Origin: Demequina subtropica
Lineage (GTDB): Bacteria > Actinomycetota > Actinomycetes > Actinomycetales > Demequinaceae
Reading direction: 5' to 3'
Length of the DNA: 64,000 nt
Assembly: GCF_000971235.1 (NCBI RefSeq)
Contig: NZ_BBMB01000005.1
Location: 124,001-188,000, forward strand
The notes under the pieces: model-generated
Databases searched by the model: none
What the model was told of the DNA's origin: nothing
What the model saw: the letters and a program-made list of their open reading frames with translations, nothing else
Position numbers and translations under genes: made by a program
Part shown: piece after piece, positions 25,217 to 33,308 of the stretch
Numbering within the stretch: position 1 is the first letter of the stretch
Layout: every line of letters starts with the position of its first letter

Positions 25217-25252
25217 CGGTCCGGGCCGGGGTCGCTCCCCCGGCCCGGACCG
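25217..25252 (-). terminator. Perfect 15-bp hairpin between ecfS-type and ecfA genes
   Basis: CGGTCCGGGCCGGGG (25217-25231) and its exact complement (25238-25252) enclose the 6-nt loop TCGCTC. It lies in the 66-bp intercistronic gap, 5 nt after the S-component stop. It is likely a partial terminator or a 3' stabiliser giving more S component than ATPase. No U-tract is seen. Confidence 0.75.
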
Positions 25253-25257
25253 TGGTG

Positions 25258-26166
25258 TCAGTTCTCGGCGTCGGACTTGCCGCGCGCGGCGCGGGCCAGC
25301 GCGATGCCGACGAGGAAGGCGATCGCGGCGGCGCCGATCCCGACCCAGATGAAGCCCGGGCCGTAGGTGTCGAGCCACTCGGGCTCGAAGACGCCGAGCT
25401 CGATGTCCCACGCCTCGAGGAAGGCGAAGAGGAACGAGGCGATGCTGAGCGCCAGGGCGACCGCGACGAACAGCGCGTTGCGCGGCGCCGAGCCCTGGAT
25501 CGGCTCGCCCGGGACGCGGGGGCGCATGCCGAGCAGCGGCTCGATGCGGCCGTGCAGCGCCGGGATGAGCCAGATCGCGGGGATGACGCCGAAGAGGATG
25601 CCGCTCATGAGGATGTCGACCGCATAGCCGATCCCCTCGAGCAGGATGATCGACTCGGGCAGACCCTCGACGAACTCGGCGTCCTCGACGCCGATCCACA
25701 CCTTGGAGAGGTCGACGAGCGCCGAGAGCGCCTTGTCGATCACCACGACGGTGACGGCCGCGATCGCGATCTGGAGGCGGTTGCGCGGGTTGCGGACCAG
25801 CGAGCCGGCGATGTAGAGCGCGAGGAACATCTGGATGATGCCCTCGACCTCCGCGAGGCCCGAGAAGTCGCCCATGAGGAGGTCGACGAAGATGACCTCG
25901 CCGATCGGGGCGCCGAGCGCGGCCCAGAACGGGTTGAGCAGCGCGACGAGCGCGAGCGGCACGAACACGAAGTAGCTGACGGACACGTCGACGGGGCCGA
26001 TCGTCACGTCGGGGATGATCTCGAGGACCAGGTTGGCGACGCCGGACAGCGCCATGGACAGCACGAAGACCATGAGCTTCTGCGACGCGCTGAGGTCGCG
26101 CGGAAGGCCGGCGACGGTGCCGCGGATCCTTCCGGCACGCTCGTCGGTTGCGGTGGTCTGGGACAT
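25258..26166 (-). CDS. ECF transporter S component, substrate unknown
   Basis: 302 residues, larger than most S components (about 180-220). After a 25-residue cytoplasmic N-terminus come about eight hydrophobic segments: LSASQKLMVFVLSMALSGVA, YFVFVPLALVALLNPFWAALGAPIGEVIF, IIQMFLALYIAGSLV and others. A charged loop around RVPGEPIQGSAPRNA precedes two to three more helices. The position between the HAD gene and the fused ATPase, and the fold, identify it as the binding subunit. I cannot assign it to a known vitamin group. The start at 26166 has AAGGAG 6 nt upstream. Confidence 0.78.
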   Translation of the reverse strand: MSQTTATDERAGRIRGTVAGLPRDLSASQKLMVFVLSMALSGVANLVLEIIPDVTIGPVDVSVSYFVFVPLALVALLNPFWAALGAPIGEVIFVDLLMGDFSGLAEVEGIIQMFLALYIAGSLVRNPRNRLQIAIAAVTVVVIDKALSALVDLSKVWIGVEDAEFVEGLPESIILLEGIGYAVDILMSGILFGVIPAIWLIPALHGRIEPLLGMRPRVPGEPIQGSAPRNALFVAVALALSIASFLFAFLEAWDIELGVFEPEWLDTYGPGFIWVGIGAAAIAFLVGIALARAARGKSDAEN

Positions 26167-26192
26167 CGAAGGCTCCTTCATCAGGACATGGA

Positions 26193-27824
26193 TCAGGACA
26201 CTGCGAGGTGAGGCTTGGCCTGCTGCATGAGCGCGAGCAGGCCGTTCGCGTCGTCCACCACGTGGGTCGCCGTCCCGGCGGCCACTGCGGTGTCGAGCAC
26301 GTCGTCGACGACCGCCCCGCCGCGCACGAGGACGCGGTGGCCGATGCCTGCCGCGATCGCGGCCGCCGCATCGGCATGGGGCTTGTCGCCGTAGAACCAG
26401 GAGGAGGAGGGATCCGCGTCGGCGATCCTCAACGCCTCCTCGACGACGCTGCGGTGCGGCTTGCGCATCCCGTGCTCGTCTGAGCAGACGTACGCACCGA
26501 TGTACTCGGCCAGTCCGTGCGCCGCGCAGGCATCACGCACGGCACGGCCGGACAAGGTGTTCGACACGACGACGATCGGCATGCCGCGGTCGCGGCACTC
26601 CTGCATCACCTCGGCCACGCCGATGCGCAGCGACCGGCGGCTCTTGGCGCGCCCGTAGCGGTGCATGAGGTCGACCGCCTCGGCGGCGAGGACCGCGCGG
26701 GAGCGCTCGTCGAGGTCCGCACCGAAGCAGTCGACCCAGAACTCCGCGGGCTGCGTCTCGGCGAGCGAATCGCCCTTGCGCTCGGCTCGGCGCTCCTTGG
26801 CGACGCGGATCATGCGCACCGCCTCGTCCGCGGAGAGCGGCGCACCGGGGGTCGCGAGCAGGCGGGACAGGTGCTCGCCGAGCGCGAGCAGCGCATCCGG
26901 GTCGGGGTGCGAGGCGGAGATGACGCCGCCGTGGTCGATCAGCAGCGCGGCGCGCCGTGCGGACCGTGCGGCCGGCGCGGGCGCGGCGAGCGATGCGGAC
27001 GGGGGTGTGGCGAGCGCCGCCTCGAAGGCATCGGCGAGCCCCTCGGGGGTGTCGAACACCGCATCGGCGTCCAGCGCGACATCGAACGGCGGGTGGTCGG
27101 TGTGCTTGTCGCGCGTCACGATCGCCGCGCCGATCCCCGCCCGATGCGCCGCCACGACGTCACGATCGAACGTGTCGCCCACGTACCAGCAGTCGGCGGG
27201 TGCGACGCCGGTCGCAGCCGCCGCGAGCTCGAGCATGCGCGGGTTGGGCTTTCGCATGCCGACCTCGTCCGAGTAGACCTGGACCGCGAACGCGTCGACG
27301 ATGCCGAGCTCCGCGAGGATCCGGCGGTGGCTGCGGCCCGAGTGGGCGTTGGAGACGATGCCCACGGGGATCGCGCGGCTCCGGGCCACCTGGAGCAGGC
27401 GCCGCACGCCAGGACGCAGGTGGTGGTCGTTGATGAGCGTCTGGAGCGCGTCGAGCAGCTCGGCCGCCTCCGCGATCAGCAGCGCCCTCGCGCTGACCGG
27501 GAGCTCCGCCGCGAGGAAGTCGCCCACGATCTCCCGGTGCGTGAGCTCGCGCGGCTCGAGGCGGCGGCTCGAGGCATGCTTCCAGTGCGTGAGAGCGGTG
27601 AGACCCGCCTGGAGGTTGCGACGAACCTCGGCGACCGGCACGGGCACCCGCCCGCGCTCGAGCATCGCCGCGGCCAGCGCCGCCGCCTCGTCGAGGCCGT
27701 TCTCACGCTTCGCGGTGGTCACGACGACTCCGCCGAAGTCGAGGAGGAGGGCGCGCGGCCGGGGCAGGCGCGGAGCCGCGTCCGCCCGGGAGGTGGCAGG
27801 GGTCTCGGTCGTGGAGAACGTCAT
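26193..27824 (-). CDS. Double-headed HAD-superfamily hydrolase (two HAD domains fused)
   Basis: 543 residues made of two HAD subfamily IA domains. First (about 20-250): ALLLDFGGVV (motif I), GIVSNAHSGRS (II), MRKPNPRM (III Lys), WYVGDTFDRDV (IV). Second (about 290-543): ALLIDHGGVI, IVVVSNTLSGRA, MRKPHRSV, WFYGDKPHADA. The SDE(V/H)GMRKP stretch is shared, which indicates an internal duplication. Both heads keep the nucleophile Asp, Ser, Lys and acidic residues, so both may be active phosphatases. As first gene of the ECF operon it may dephosphorylate or recycle the imported compound. The ATG at 27824 was chosen just inside the operator. Confidence 0.85.
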   Translation of the reverse strand: MTFSTTETPATSRADAAPRLPRPRALLLDFGGVVVTTAKRENGLDEAAALAAAMLERGRVPVPVAEVRRNLQAGLTALTHWKHASSRRLEPRELTHREIVGDFLAAELPVSARALLIAEAAELLDALQTLINDHHLRPGVRRLLQVARSRAIPVGIVSNAHSGRSHRRILAELGIVDAFAVQVYSDEVGMRKPNPRMLELAAAATGVAPADCWYVGDTFDRDVVAAHRAGIGAAIVTRDKHTDHPPFDVALDADAVFDTPEGLADAFEAALATPPSASLAAPAPAARSARRAALLIDHGGVISASHPDPDALLALGEHLSRLLATPGAPLSADEAVRMIRVAKERRAERKGDSLAETQPAEFWVDCFGADLDERSRAVLAAEAVDLMHRYGRAKSRRSLRIGVAEVMQECRDRGMPIVVVSNTLSGRAVRDACAAHGLAEYIGAYVCSDEHGMRKPHRSVVEEALRIADADPSSSWFYGDKPHADAAAAIAAGIGHRVLVRGGAVVDDVLDTAVAAGTATHVVDDANGLLALMQQAKPHLAVS

Positions 27825-27837
27825 GCCGTGGACGCTA

Positions 27838-27851
27838 CTGGAACGTTCCAG
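27838..27851. promoter_or_regulatory. LacI-family operator
   Basis: CTGGAACGTTCCAG is a perfect 14-bp palindrome with the central CG typical of LacI/GalR sites. It lies 14 bp before the HAD-ECF operon start codon, in the 91-bp divergent gap with the lacI-type gene. A weaker related sequence, CTAGAACTTCAG, overlaps the lacI-type gene start region at 27903-27914. Confidence 0.8.
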
Positions 27852-27915
27852 GCCTTTTCCGATCCGTTCCCGCAAGTTCGCCTGACGTTCATCTGGCGTC
27901 TGCTAGAACTTCAGG

Positions 27916-28932
27916 GTGACCACTCCCGGGAGAAGCGCGCCGACCATCGTCGACGTCGCCCGGGAGGCCGGCGTCTCCAAGTCCCTCGTGTCGCTCGCGA
28001 TCCGCGGCGACGCCGGCGTCTCGGACGCCACGCGCCTGCGGATCCTCGATGTCGCGGAACGTCTCGGATACCACTCGAACGCCCTGGCACGAGGCCTGGT
28101 CAAGGGGCGCACGCAGGTGGTGGGCCTGCTGGTGAGCGACCTCTCGAACCCCTACTTCGCCGACGTGGTCGAGGGCATCGAGGAGGATGCGGCCGCGACC
28201 GGGCTGGGTACCGTCATCGGCCACGGCCGCGGCTCCGTCGACGTGCTGGCCCGTCGCCTCGACGAGGTGCTCGACCTGGGAGTCGACGGCGTCATCGTGA
28301 TCTCGGCCATGCTCGACGCAGCCACGCTCGACAGGGCGTCGTCCCGCCGCCCCATCGTGATGGTCGGACGCCCGTTCGACGCCCCCCGCCGCGTGAGCGT
28401 GGTGCGCAACCACGACGAGCACGGCGCGCAGGCGGCCGTCGGCCATCTCCTCGACCTGGGCCACCAGCGCATCGTCCATGTAGCGTCCTCGCGGCGCGCG
28501 GCGGCGACCGCGCGCCGCGCGAGCTACGAGAGCACGATGCAGGAGGCCGGGCTCGAGCCTCAGGTGGTCGAGGCCGCGGATGGCGGGGTGTCCCAGGCGC
28601 TCGACCTGTTCGCACGCACGGGCGGCCCGACCGCATGCTTCGCCGGGAACGATCGCATCGGCACGGCCATGATCCACGACGCGCTCGAGCGAGGTGTCGA
28701 GGTCCCGGGCGATCTGAGCGTGGTCGGATATGACAACTCCGAGGTCGGACGGCTGATGCGGCCCGCCCTCACCACGGTCGAGCAGCCGCGCGAGGCGATG
28801 GGCCGCGAGGCCATGCGCCTCCTGCTCGCGCGCATCGACGGCGACCGCGAGGTCGCCGAGGTCACGCTTGAGCCCCGGCTTGTGCTTCGCGCCTCGACCG
28901 GACCCGCGCGAGAGGCACCGCCGTCAGCGTGA
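27916..28932 (+). CDS. LacI-family transcriptional regulator
   Basis: 338 residues. Helix-turn-helix and hinge at 8-60: TIVDVAREAGVSKSLVSLAIRG, then RILDVAERLGYHSNALARGLVKGRT. A periplasmic-binding-protein-like effector domain follows (VVGLLVSDLSNPYFADVVEGIE, DGVIVISAML, CFAGNDRIG, DLSVVGYDNSEVGRLMRPALTTVEQP). GTG start. Divergent from the HAD-ECF operon across a palindromic operator, so it very probably represses that operon and itself. The ligand should tell what the transporter imports. It overlaps the convergent oxidoreductase gene by 9 bp. Confidence 0.95.
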   Translation: MTTPGRSAPTIVDVAREAGVSKSLVSLAIRGDAGVSDATRLRILDVAERLGYHSNALARGLVKGRTQVVGLLVSDLSNPYFADVVEGIEEDAAATGLGTVIGHGRGSVDVLARRLDEVLDLGVDGVIVISAMLDAATLDRASSRRPIVMVGRPFDAPRRVSVVRNHDEHGAQAAVGHLLDLGHQRIVHVASSRRAAATARRASYESTMQEAGLEPQVVEAADGGVSQALDLFARTGGPTACFAGNDRIGTAMIHDALERGVEVPGDLSVVGYDNSEVGRLMRPALTTVEQPREAMGREAMRLLLARIDGDREVAEVTLEPRLVLRASTGPAREAPPSA

Positions 28933-29724
28933 GGCGTTGAGCCCGTCCCGCCACGACAGCCATTCGTCGAGGCCCGGGATCGCGTAGTCGGGGCCGCCTG
29001 TGCCCAGCGTGAACAGCGTGACCCCGCGATCGTGCAGGGCGGACGCCTCGGCGATCGAGCGCCTCCCCACCTCGGTCGAGATCTCGATCTCGCTCACGTC
29101 GCGCCCCACGGCCTCACCGTGCTGCGCGAGGATCCCGAGCTTGCGCTCGAGCGTCGGCAGGTCGGAGAAGCTGTGCCAGATGTCGGCGTGCTTGGCGACC
29201 AGGCGGAGCGTCTTGCGCTCTCCCCCGCCGCCGATGAGCACGGGGATCCTGCGCGTGGGCGCCGGGTTGAGCCGCGCCCAGCGGTCCTCGATCGCGGGCA
29301 GCGCCTCGCCGAGCGCGTCGAGGCGCGAGCCGACGGTCCCGAACTCGTAGCCGTACTCGTCGTAGTCGCGCTCGAACCAGCCCGAGCCCGTGCCGAAGAT
29401 GAACCGCCCCGTGCCGCCCTTCGCGCTGATGTGGTCGATCGTCCGCGCCATGTCCGCCTGGAGGTGCGCGTTGCGGTAGCTGTTGCAGTTGACGAGCGCG
29501 CCGATCTCCACGCGCGACGTCTGCTCGGCGAGCGCCGCGAGCATGGTCCAGGACTCGAAGTGGAGCCCGTCGCGGTCGCCGGACAGCGGGAAGAAGTGGT
29601 CCCAGTTGAACAGGATGTCCACGCCGGCATCCTCGAGCTCGCCCGCGACGTCACGGATGCGCTCGTAGGGGGCGTGCTGCGGCTGGATCTGGACGGCGAT
29701 ACGGACGGGCCGACGTGCGGTCAC
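28924..29724 (-). CDS. LLM-class F420-dependent oxidoreductase
   Basis: 266 residues, luciferase-like monooxygenase barrel. Seen: VRIAVQIQPQHAPYERI, ILFNWDHFFPL, VEIGALVNCNSYRNAHLQADMARTID, GRFIFGTGSGWFERDYDEYGYEFG, and IPVLIGGGGERKTLRLVAKHAD, features of F420-using family members of TIGR-type actinobacterial groups. The cofactor is probably F420; substrate unknown. The GTG start has GAGGAGG upstream. A TAGCCT hexamer lies about 35 bp before the start as a possible -10 for a leadered transcript. Confidence 0.88.
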   Translation of the reverse strand: MTARRPVRIAVQIQPQHAPYERIRDVAGELEDAGVDILFNWDHFFPLSGDRDGLHFESWTMLAALAEQTSRVEIGALVNCNSYRNAHLQADMARTIDHISAKGGTGRFIFGTGSGWFERDYDEYGYEFGTVGSRLDALGEALPAIEDRWARLNPAPTRRIPVLIGGGGERKTLRLVAKHADIWHSFSDLPTLERKLGILAQHGEAVGRDVSEIEISTEVGRRSIAEASALHDRGVTLFTLGTGGPDYAIPGLDEWLSWRDGLNASR

Positions 29725-29779
29725 GATGCCTCCTCGGGGATCGGGTTCCCTCCCGAGGCTACCGAGGCGTCGACGCAGA

Positions 29780-29826
29780 AGGCCCCCGCGCGGCGGCGAG
29801 CTGGGCTCGACGCCACGCGAGGGCCT
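29780..29826 (-). terminator. Hairpin terminator after the first lipoprotein gene
   Basis: Outer arms AGGCCCCCGCG (29780-29790) and CGCGAGGGCCT (29816-29826) pair with one mismatch. An inner CGAGC-TGG-GCTCG stem closes the loop. It begins 18 bp after the lipoprotein stop at 29844. Confidence 0.65.
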
Positions 29827-29843
29827 GGAGGGCGCGGTGAGCG

Positions 29844-30308
29844 CTACTCGGCGATGGTGACCTCACGCACGACGGTGACGTCGTCGTTGGCGATGGAGGC
29901 GAAGTGCGAGGTGTCCGAGGTGGACACGGTGAAGTACTCGCCCGTGAGCACACCGGTGGTGTCGGAGGCGGCCTCGATGTTCGGGAGGTCGGCCTCCTGC
30001 ATGTCGGTGCCCTCGTAGATCGCGACCGTGGTCTCGACCACGCCGTCGCCGTCCACGTCGCACGTGAACTCCCACCCGGCGATGACGCCCTCACCGGCGA
30101 CCTTGCCGCCCGCCCACGAGCCGCCGAAGGCGTCGCAACCGGTCAACGTGTTGATGTTCTCCGCGATGGCGGCGACATCCGGGCCGGCCTCGGCCATGGC
30201 GGTGGCGGTCGCGGTCGCGTCGGCATCCGAGTCGGAGCTGCAGGCCGAGAGCATGAGTCCGGCCGTCGCGGCGACGAGCGCCACCTTCACACCGTGGTTG
30301 ATGCGCAT
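29844..30308 (-). CDS. Lipoprotein, paralogue A of a tandem pair
   Basis: 154 residues with signal peptide and lipobox LMLSAC, then a Ser/Asp/Ala-rich stretch. The folded part has two Cys (LTGCDAFGG and FTCDVDGDG), probably a disulfide, the block GGKVAGEGVIAGWEFTCDVD, a DVDGDGVVET loop like a calcium-binding EF-hand loop, and NIEAASD. AAAGGA precedes the ATG. It is closely related to the next gene, so the pair arose by duplication. No known family recognised; a surface protein of unknown role. Confidence 0.85.
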   Translation of the reverse strand: MRINHGVKVALVAATAGLMLSACSSDSDADATATATAMAEAGPDVAAIAENINTLTGCDAFGGSWAGGKVAGEGVIAGWEFTCDVDGDGVVETTVAIYEGTDMQEADLPNIEAASDTTGVLTGEYFTVSTSDTSHFASIANDDVTVVREVTIAE

Positions 30309-30376
30309 GTTATTCCTTTGTGTTCGGGGGACTGTTATGAGAACCGAAACATCGTAGTCCTCGCCCCACCCCCGGA

Positions 30377-30407
30377 TGACCGGGACCTCGGTCCGCGTCC
30401 CTGGTCA
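30377..30407 (-). terminator. Hairpin at the stop of the second lipoprotein gene
   Basis: TGACCGGGAC (30377-30386) pairs with GTCCCTGGTCA (30397-30407) with one bulged base. The right arm contains the TGA stop (tca on plus). It would separate this gene from its paralogue downstream. Confidence 0.5.
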
Positions 30408-30854
30408 GGACCCGAGCTCGCGCACCACCTCGCCCATGCTCTCGAGCGCGGCCAGGTGGTCGGGGTCGTTCGTCGCGATGATGACCTCGTCGCCCCTGAT
30501 GATGGCCGCCGTCGCATCGGCCGCCTCGACGTTCGCGAGGTCGCTCTCGAGCGCGTCGCCCGAGGTGTAGACGGACAGCGTCGTCTCCACCACGCCGTCC
30601 CCGTCCACGTCGCACGTGTACGCCCAGCCCGCGAGCACGCCCTCGCCCGCGACCCGGCCGCCCGCCCAGGTCTCGCACCCGGTCGCCGTCCTCGCCTCCT
30701 CGACGATCCCGGAGACGTCGGGCACGGACTCCTCCGCCGCCGCCATCGTCGCCTCCGCGCTTGACTCGTCGCCCGAGTCACCGCCGCAGGCCGCGAGCGC
30801 GAACCCCGCCGACGCGGCGATGAGCGCCGCCGTGACCCCTCGGATGATGCGCAT
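30405..30854 (-). CDS. Lipoprotein, paralogue B of a tandem pair
   Basis: 149 residues. Signal peptide with lipobox ALAAC. Shares with the neighbouring gene the blocks TGCE/D..., AGG(R/K)VAGEGV(L/I)AGW, TCDVDGDGVVETT and N(V/I)EAAD, including both Cys and the DxDGDG loop, but the rest diverges. Spacing of 96 bp and a hairpin between them suggest independent expression. The pattern fits an old tandem duplication. Function unknown; two lipoproteins of the same fold could be differently regulated surface sensors or binding proteins. Confidence 0.85.
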   Translation of the reverse strand: MRIIRGVTAALIAASAGFALAACGGDSGDESSAEATMAAAEESVPDVSGIVEEARTATGCETWAGGRVAGEGVLAGWAYTCDVDGDGVVETTLSVYTSGDALESDLANVEAADATAAIIRGDEVIIATNDPDHLAALESMGEVVRELGS

Positions 30855-30949
30855 GTCGATACCTCCCCATCCGGTTCCCGCGCGAGAACCGCACCCTCCA
30901 TTGGACGCCCGCGCGCGCCGATGCGCGACTGGGACGGGGGCTGGGCGCC

Positions 30950-31843
30950 TCAGCTGGGCGACGGCGGCATCGCGACCTCGGCATCGGGACCGGCGTCACG
31001 ATGCACGGGTGCGGTCCGGACGGCCCCGACCCCCGCGACGGTCACCATGACGATGCCGAGCGCGACGGTCCACGTGAGCGCCTGGTCCAGCACCACGAGC
31101 CCCGTGAGCGCCGCCACCGCGGGCGCGAGCGCCATGAGCACCGCGAAGGTCTCGGCGCGCAGCCGGCGCAGCGCGGTGAGCTCGATGCCGTACGGGATGG
31201 CCGAGGACAGCACGGCGACCGCGAAGCCGAGGGCGAGCACCGAGGGCGTCACGAGCACGCTGCCGACCGTCGCGAGCGCCACGGGCACCGTGAGCACGGC
31301 GCCGAGCGCGGTGGCGATCGCGATGCCGGACAGCCCCGGCAGCGCCGCTCCCGCCGATCGTGCCATGAGGATGTACACCGCCCAGAGCGCACCCGCGCCG
31401 GCAGCGAAGGCCACGCCCACCAGGTCGAGGCCGTGCGCCGTCCCTCCCAGCAGCGCGACGCCCACCCCGGCGGTCACCGCCCAGACGAGGCCGCGCATCG
31501 TGCGGCTCTCGACCACGCTGAGCGTGAGCGGGCCGAGCACCTCGATGGTGACGGCGATGCCCAGCGGGATGCGCTCGAGCGACAGGTAGAACAGCACGTT
31601 CATGAGCCCGAGCGCGAGCCCGTATCCCAGCAGGATCCGCCAGTGCCGGATATCGACGCCCCGCAACGACCGGGCGGCGATCGCGAGGAGCACCAACGCC
31701 GAGAAGAGCAGGCGGAGCGCGACCATCCCGACGGGTCCCACGCGCGGGAACAGCAGCACGGCGATCGACGCACCGACCTCCTGGCATGCCAGGCCCAGCA
31801 GCACGAGCAGGGGCGCGGCGGCCGCACCGGGGCGTGACGTCAT
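30950..31843 (-). CDS. DMT-superfamily (EamA/RhtA-like) exporter
   Basis: 297 residues with ten hydrophobic segments in two repeated halves of five, each an EamA domain. The sequence VGASIAVLLFPRVGPVGMVALRLLFSALVLL, the ERIPLGIAVTIEVLGPL region and SSAIPYGIELTALRRL...TFAVLMALAPAVAAL resemble RhtA-type threonine/homoserine exporters. Substrate unproven. The ATG at 31843 is preceded by CATGCT and six bases, a near-leaderless arrangement. Divergent from the GH13 gene across 60 bp. Confidence 0.88.
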   Translation of the reverse strand: MTSRPGAAAAPLLVLLGLACQEVGASIAVLLFPRVGPVGMVALRLLFSALVLLAIAARSLRGVDIRHWRILLGYGLALGLMNVLFYLSLERIPLGIAVTIEVLGPLTLSVVESRTMRGLVWAVTAGVGVALLGGTAHGLDLVGVAFAAGAGALWAVYILMARSAGAALPGLSGIAIATALGAVLTVPVALATVGSVLVTPSVLALGFAVAVLSSAIPYGIELTALRRLRAETFAVLMALAPAVAALTGLVVLDQALTWTVALGIVMVTVAGVGAVRTAPVHRDAGPDAEVAMPPSPS

Positions 31844-31891
31844 GGGTCAAGCATGCCGTCACGCGTGACGCGCCAGGGACGCCGCTGTCGC

Positions 31892-31906
31892 TAGCGTGAG
31901 GACATG
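31892..31906 (+). promoter_or_regulatory. Leaderless promoter of the GH13 gene
   Basis: TAGCGT (31892-31897), six bases GAGGAC, then the ATG at 31904. The GAGG is too close to act as a normal SD. Confidence 0.55.
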
Positions 31907-33256
31907 ACCGACGCCATGCATGAACCGGGCTGGGTCGCGCACGCGATCTGGTGGCACGCCTACCCGCTCGGGTTCACGGGTGCCGAACGCCACGCGCTCG
32001 CACCCGACGCACCGGTGCGCCATCGCCTCCCCCGGCTCGTGGCGTGGCTCGACCACCTGGTCGAGCTCGGAGCGTCCGGGCTGCTGCTGGGACCGGTGTT
32101 CGACTCGGAGAGCCACGGCTACGACACGGTCGACCACCTCCGCATCGACCCGCGCCTGGGCGATACGGCCGACCTCGACGCCCTGATCGCCGCGGCGCAC
32201 GAGCGCGGCGTGCGGGTGATGCTCGACGGCGTCTTCAACCACGTGGGCCGCGCTCATCCCGCCTTCGCCGCCGTCCTCGCGCAGGGGCCGAGCGCCCCGA
32301 CGGCCGGCTGGTTCCGGCTGCGGTGGCCCGACGGGCCCGAGGCGTGGCGGCCGGGCGTCGAGCCCGACTACGACGACTTCGAGGGCCACCGCCACCTGGT
32401 CGCGCTCGACCACTCCTCGCCCGCGGTGGTCGACCACGTGGCGGAGGTCATGACGCACTGGCTCGACCGCGGCATCGACGCATGGCGGCTCGACGCCGCC
32501 TACGCGGTGCCCGCATCGTTCTGGGCCGAGGTGTCGCGCCGCGTGCGCGCGACCCACCCCGACGCGTACCTCATGGGCGAGGTGATCCACGGCGACTACG
32601 CGGGATCCGTCACGGATGGCGGCCTCGACTCCGTCACGCAGTACGAGCTGTGGAAGGCCGTCTGGTCGAGCCTCAACGACCGCAACCTCCACGAGCTCGC
32701 GCATGCGCTCGGGCGCCACGACGCGATGCTCGCGACGTTCGTCCCGTTCACGTTCATCGGCAACCACGACGTCACGCGCATCGCATCCAAGCTCACCGAC
32801 GCGCGCCACCTCGCCCACGCGGTCGTGCTGCTCGCGACGCTGCCGGGGACGCCGGCCGTCTACGCCGGCGACGAGCTGGGCCTCACCGGGGTCAAGGAGG
32901 ACCGCGCGGGCGGGGACGATGCGGTGCGGCCGGCCTTCGCTGAGCGTCCGGGAGACGTCTCCCCCGAGGCCGCCGCGGTCCTCGCGCTCCACCGCGAGCT
33001 GCTGGGGCTGCGCCGCCGCCACGCGTGGCTCCACGCCGCGCGTGTCGAGGTGACGCACGTCGCGAACGAATCCATCGTCTACGTCTGCACCGATGGCGAC
33101 CGTCGACTCGCGGTCGCGCTGTCCACCTCGGACGGCGAGTCCGCGTGCCCGCTCCCGGCGGGGACGCGCGAGCTGATCGCCGGCGACGGCGCCCTGCTCG
33201 ACAACGCCACGACGGTCCGCCTCCCGGCCCACGGATGGTGCGTGGTCGCGGCCTGA
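31904..33256 (+). CDS. GH13 alpha-amylase family enzyme
   Basis: 450 residues with a complete set of family regions: DGVFNHVG (I, about 108-115), DAWRLDAAY (II, nucleophile Asp197), MGEVIHGDY (III, acid/base Glu226) and FIGNHDVTRI (IV, Asp289). The barrel is short and the C-terminal beta domain small. No signal peptide, so the enzyme is cytoplasmic and acts on imported malto-oligosaccharides, or on glycogen/trehalose-type substrates. Exact specificity cannot be assigned. No transporter gene is adjacent. Confidence 0.93.
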   Translation: MTDAMHEPGWVAHAIWWHAYPLGFTGAERHALAPDAPVRHRLPRLVAWLDHLVELGASGLLLGPVFDSESHGYDTVDHLRIDPRLGDTADLDALIAAAHERGVRVMLDGVFNHVGRAHPAFAAVLAQGPSAPTAGWFRLRWPDGPEAWRPGVEPDYDDFEGHRHLVALDHSSPAVVDHVAEVMTHWLDRGIDAWRLDAAYAVPASFWAEVSRRVRATHPDAYLMGEVIHGDYAGSVTDGGLDSVTQYELWKAVWSSLNDRNLHELAHALGRHDAMLATFVPFTFIGNHDVTRIASKLTDARHLAHAVVLLATLPGTPAVYAGDELGLTGVKEDRAGGDDAVRPAFAERPGDVSPEAAAVLALHRELLGLRRRHAWLHAARVEVTHVANESIVYVCTDGDRRLAVALSTSDGESACPLPAGTRELIAGDGALLDNATTVRLPAHGWCVVAA

Positions 33257-33308
33257 CCGGCGCGCGGCGAAGCGGGCCGCGCGTCGCGCCGCCCGCCCCA
33301 CGTGCGCA

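Noticed and set aside
22676-26166. A vitamin riboswitch upstream of the ECF operon
   Set aside because: The gap upstream of the operon is only 91 bp, filled by a LacI operator and two starts. No TPP, cobalamin or FMN core sequence was seen.
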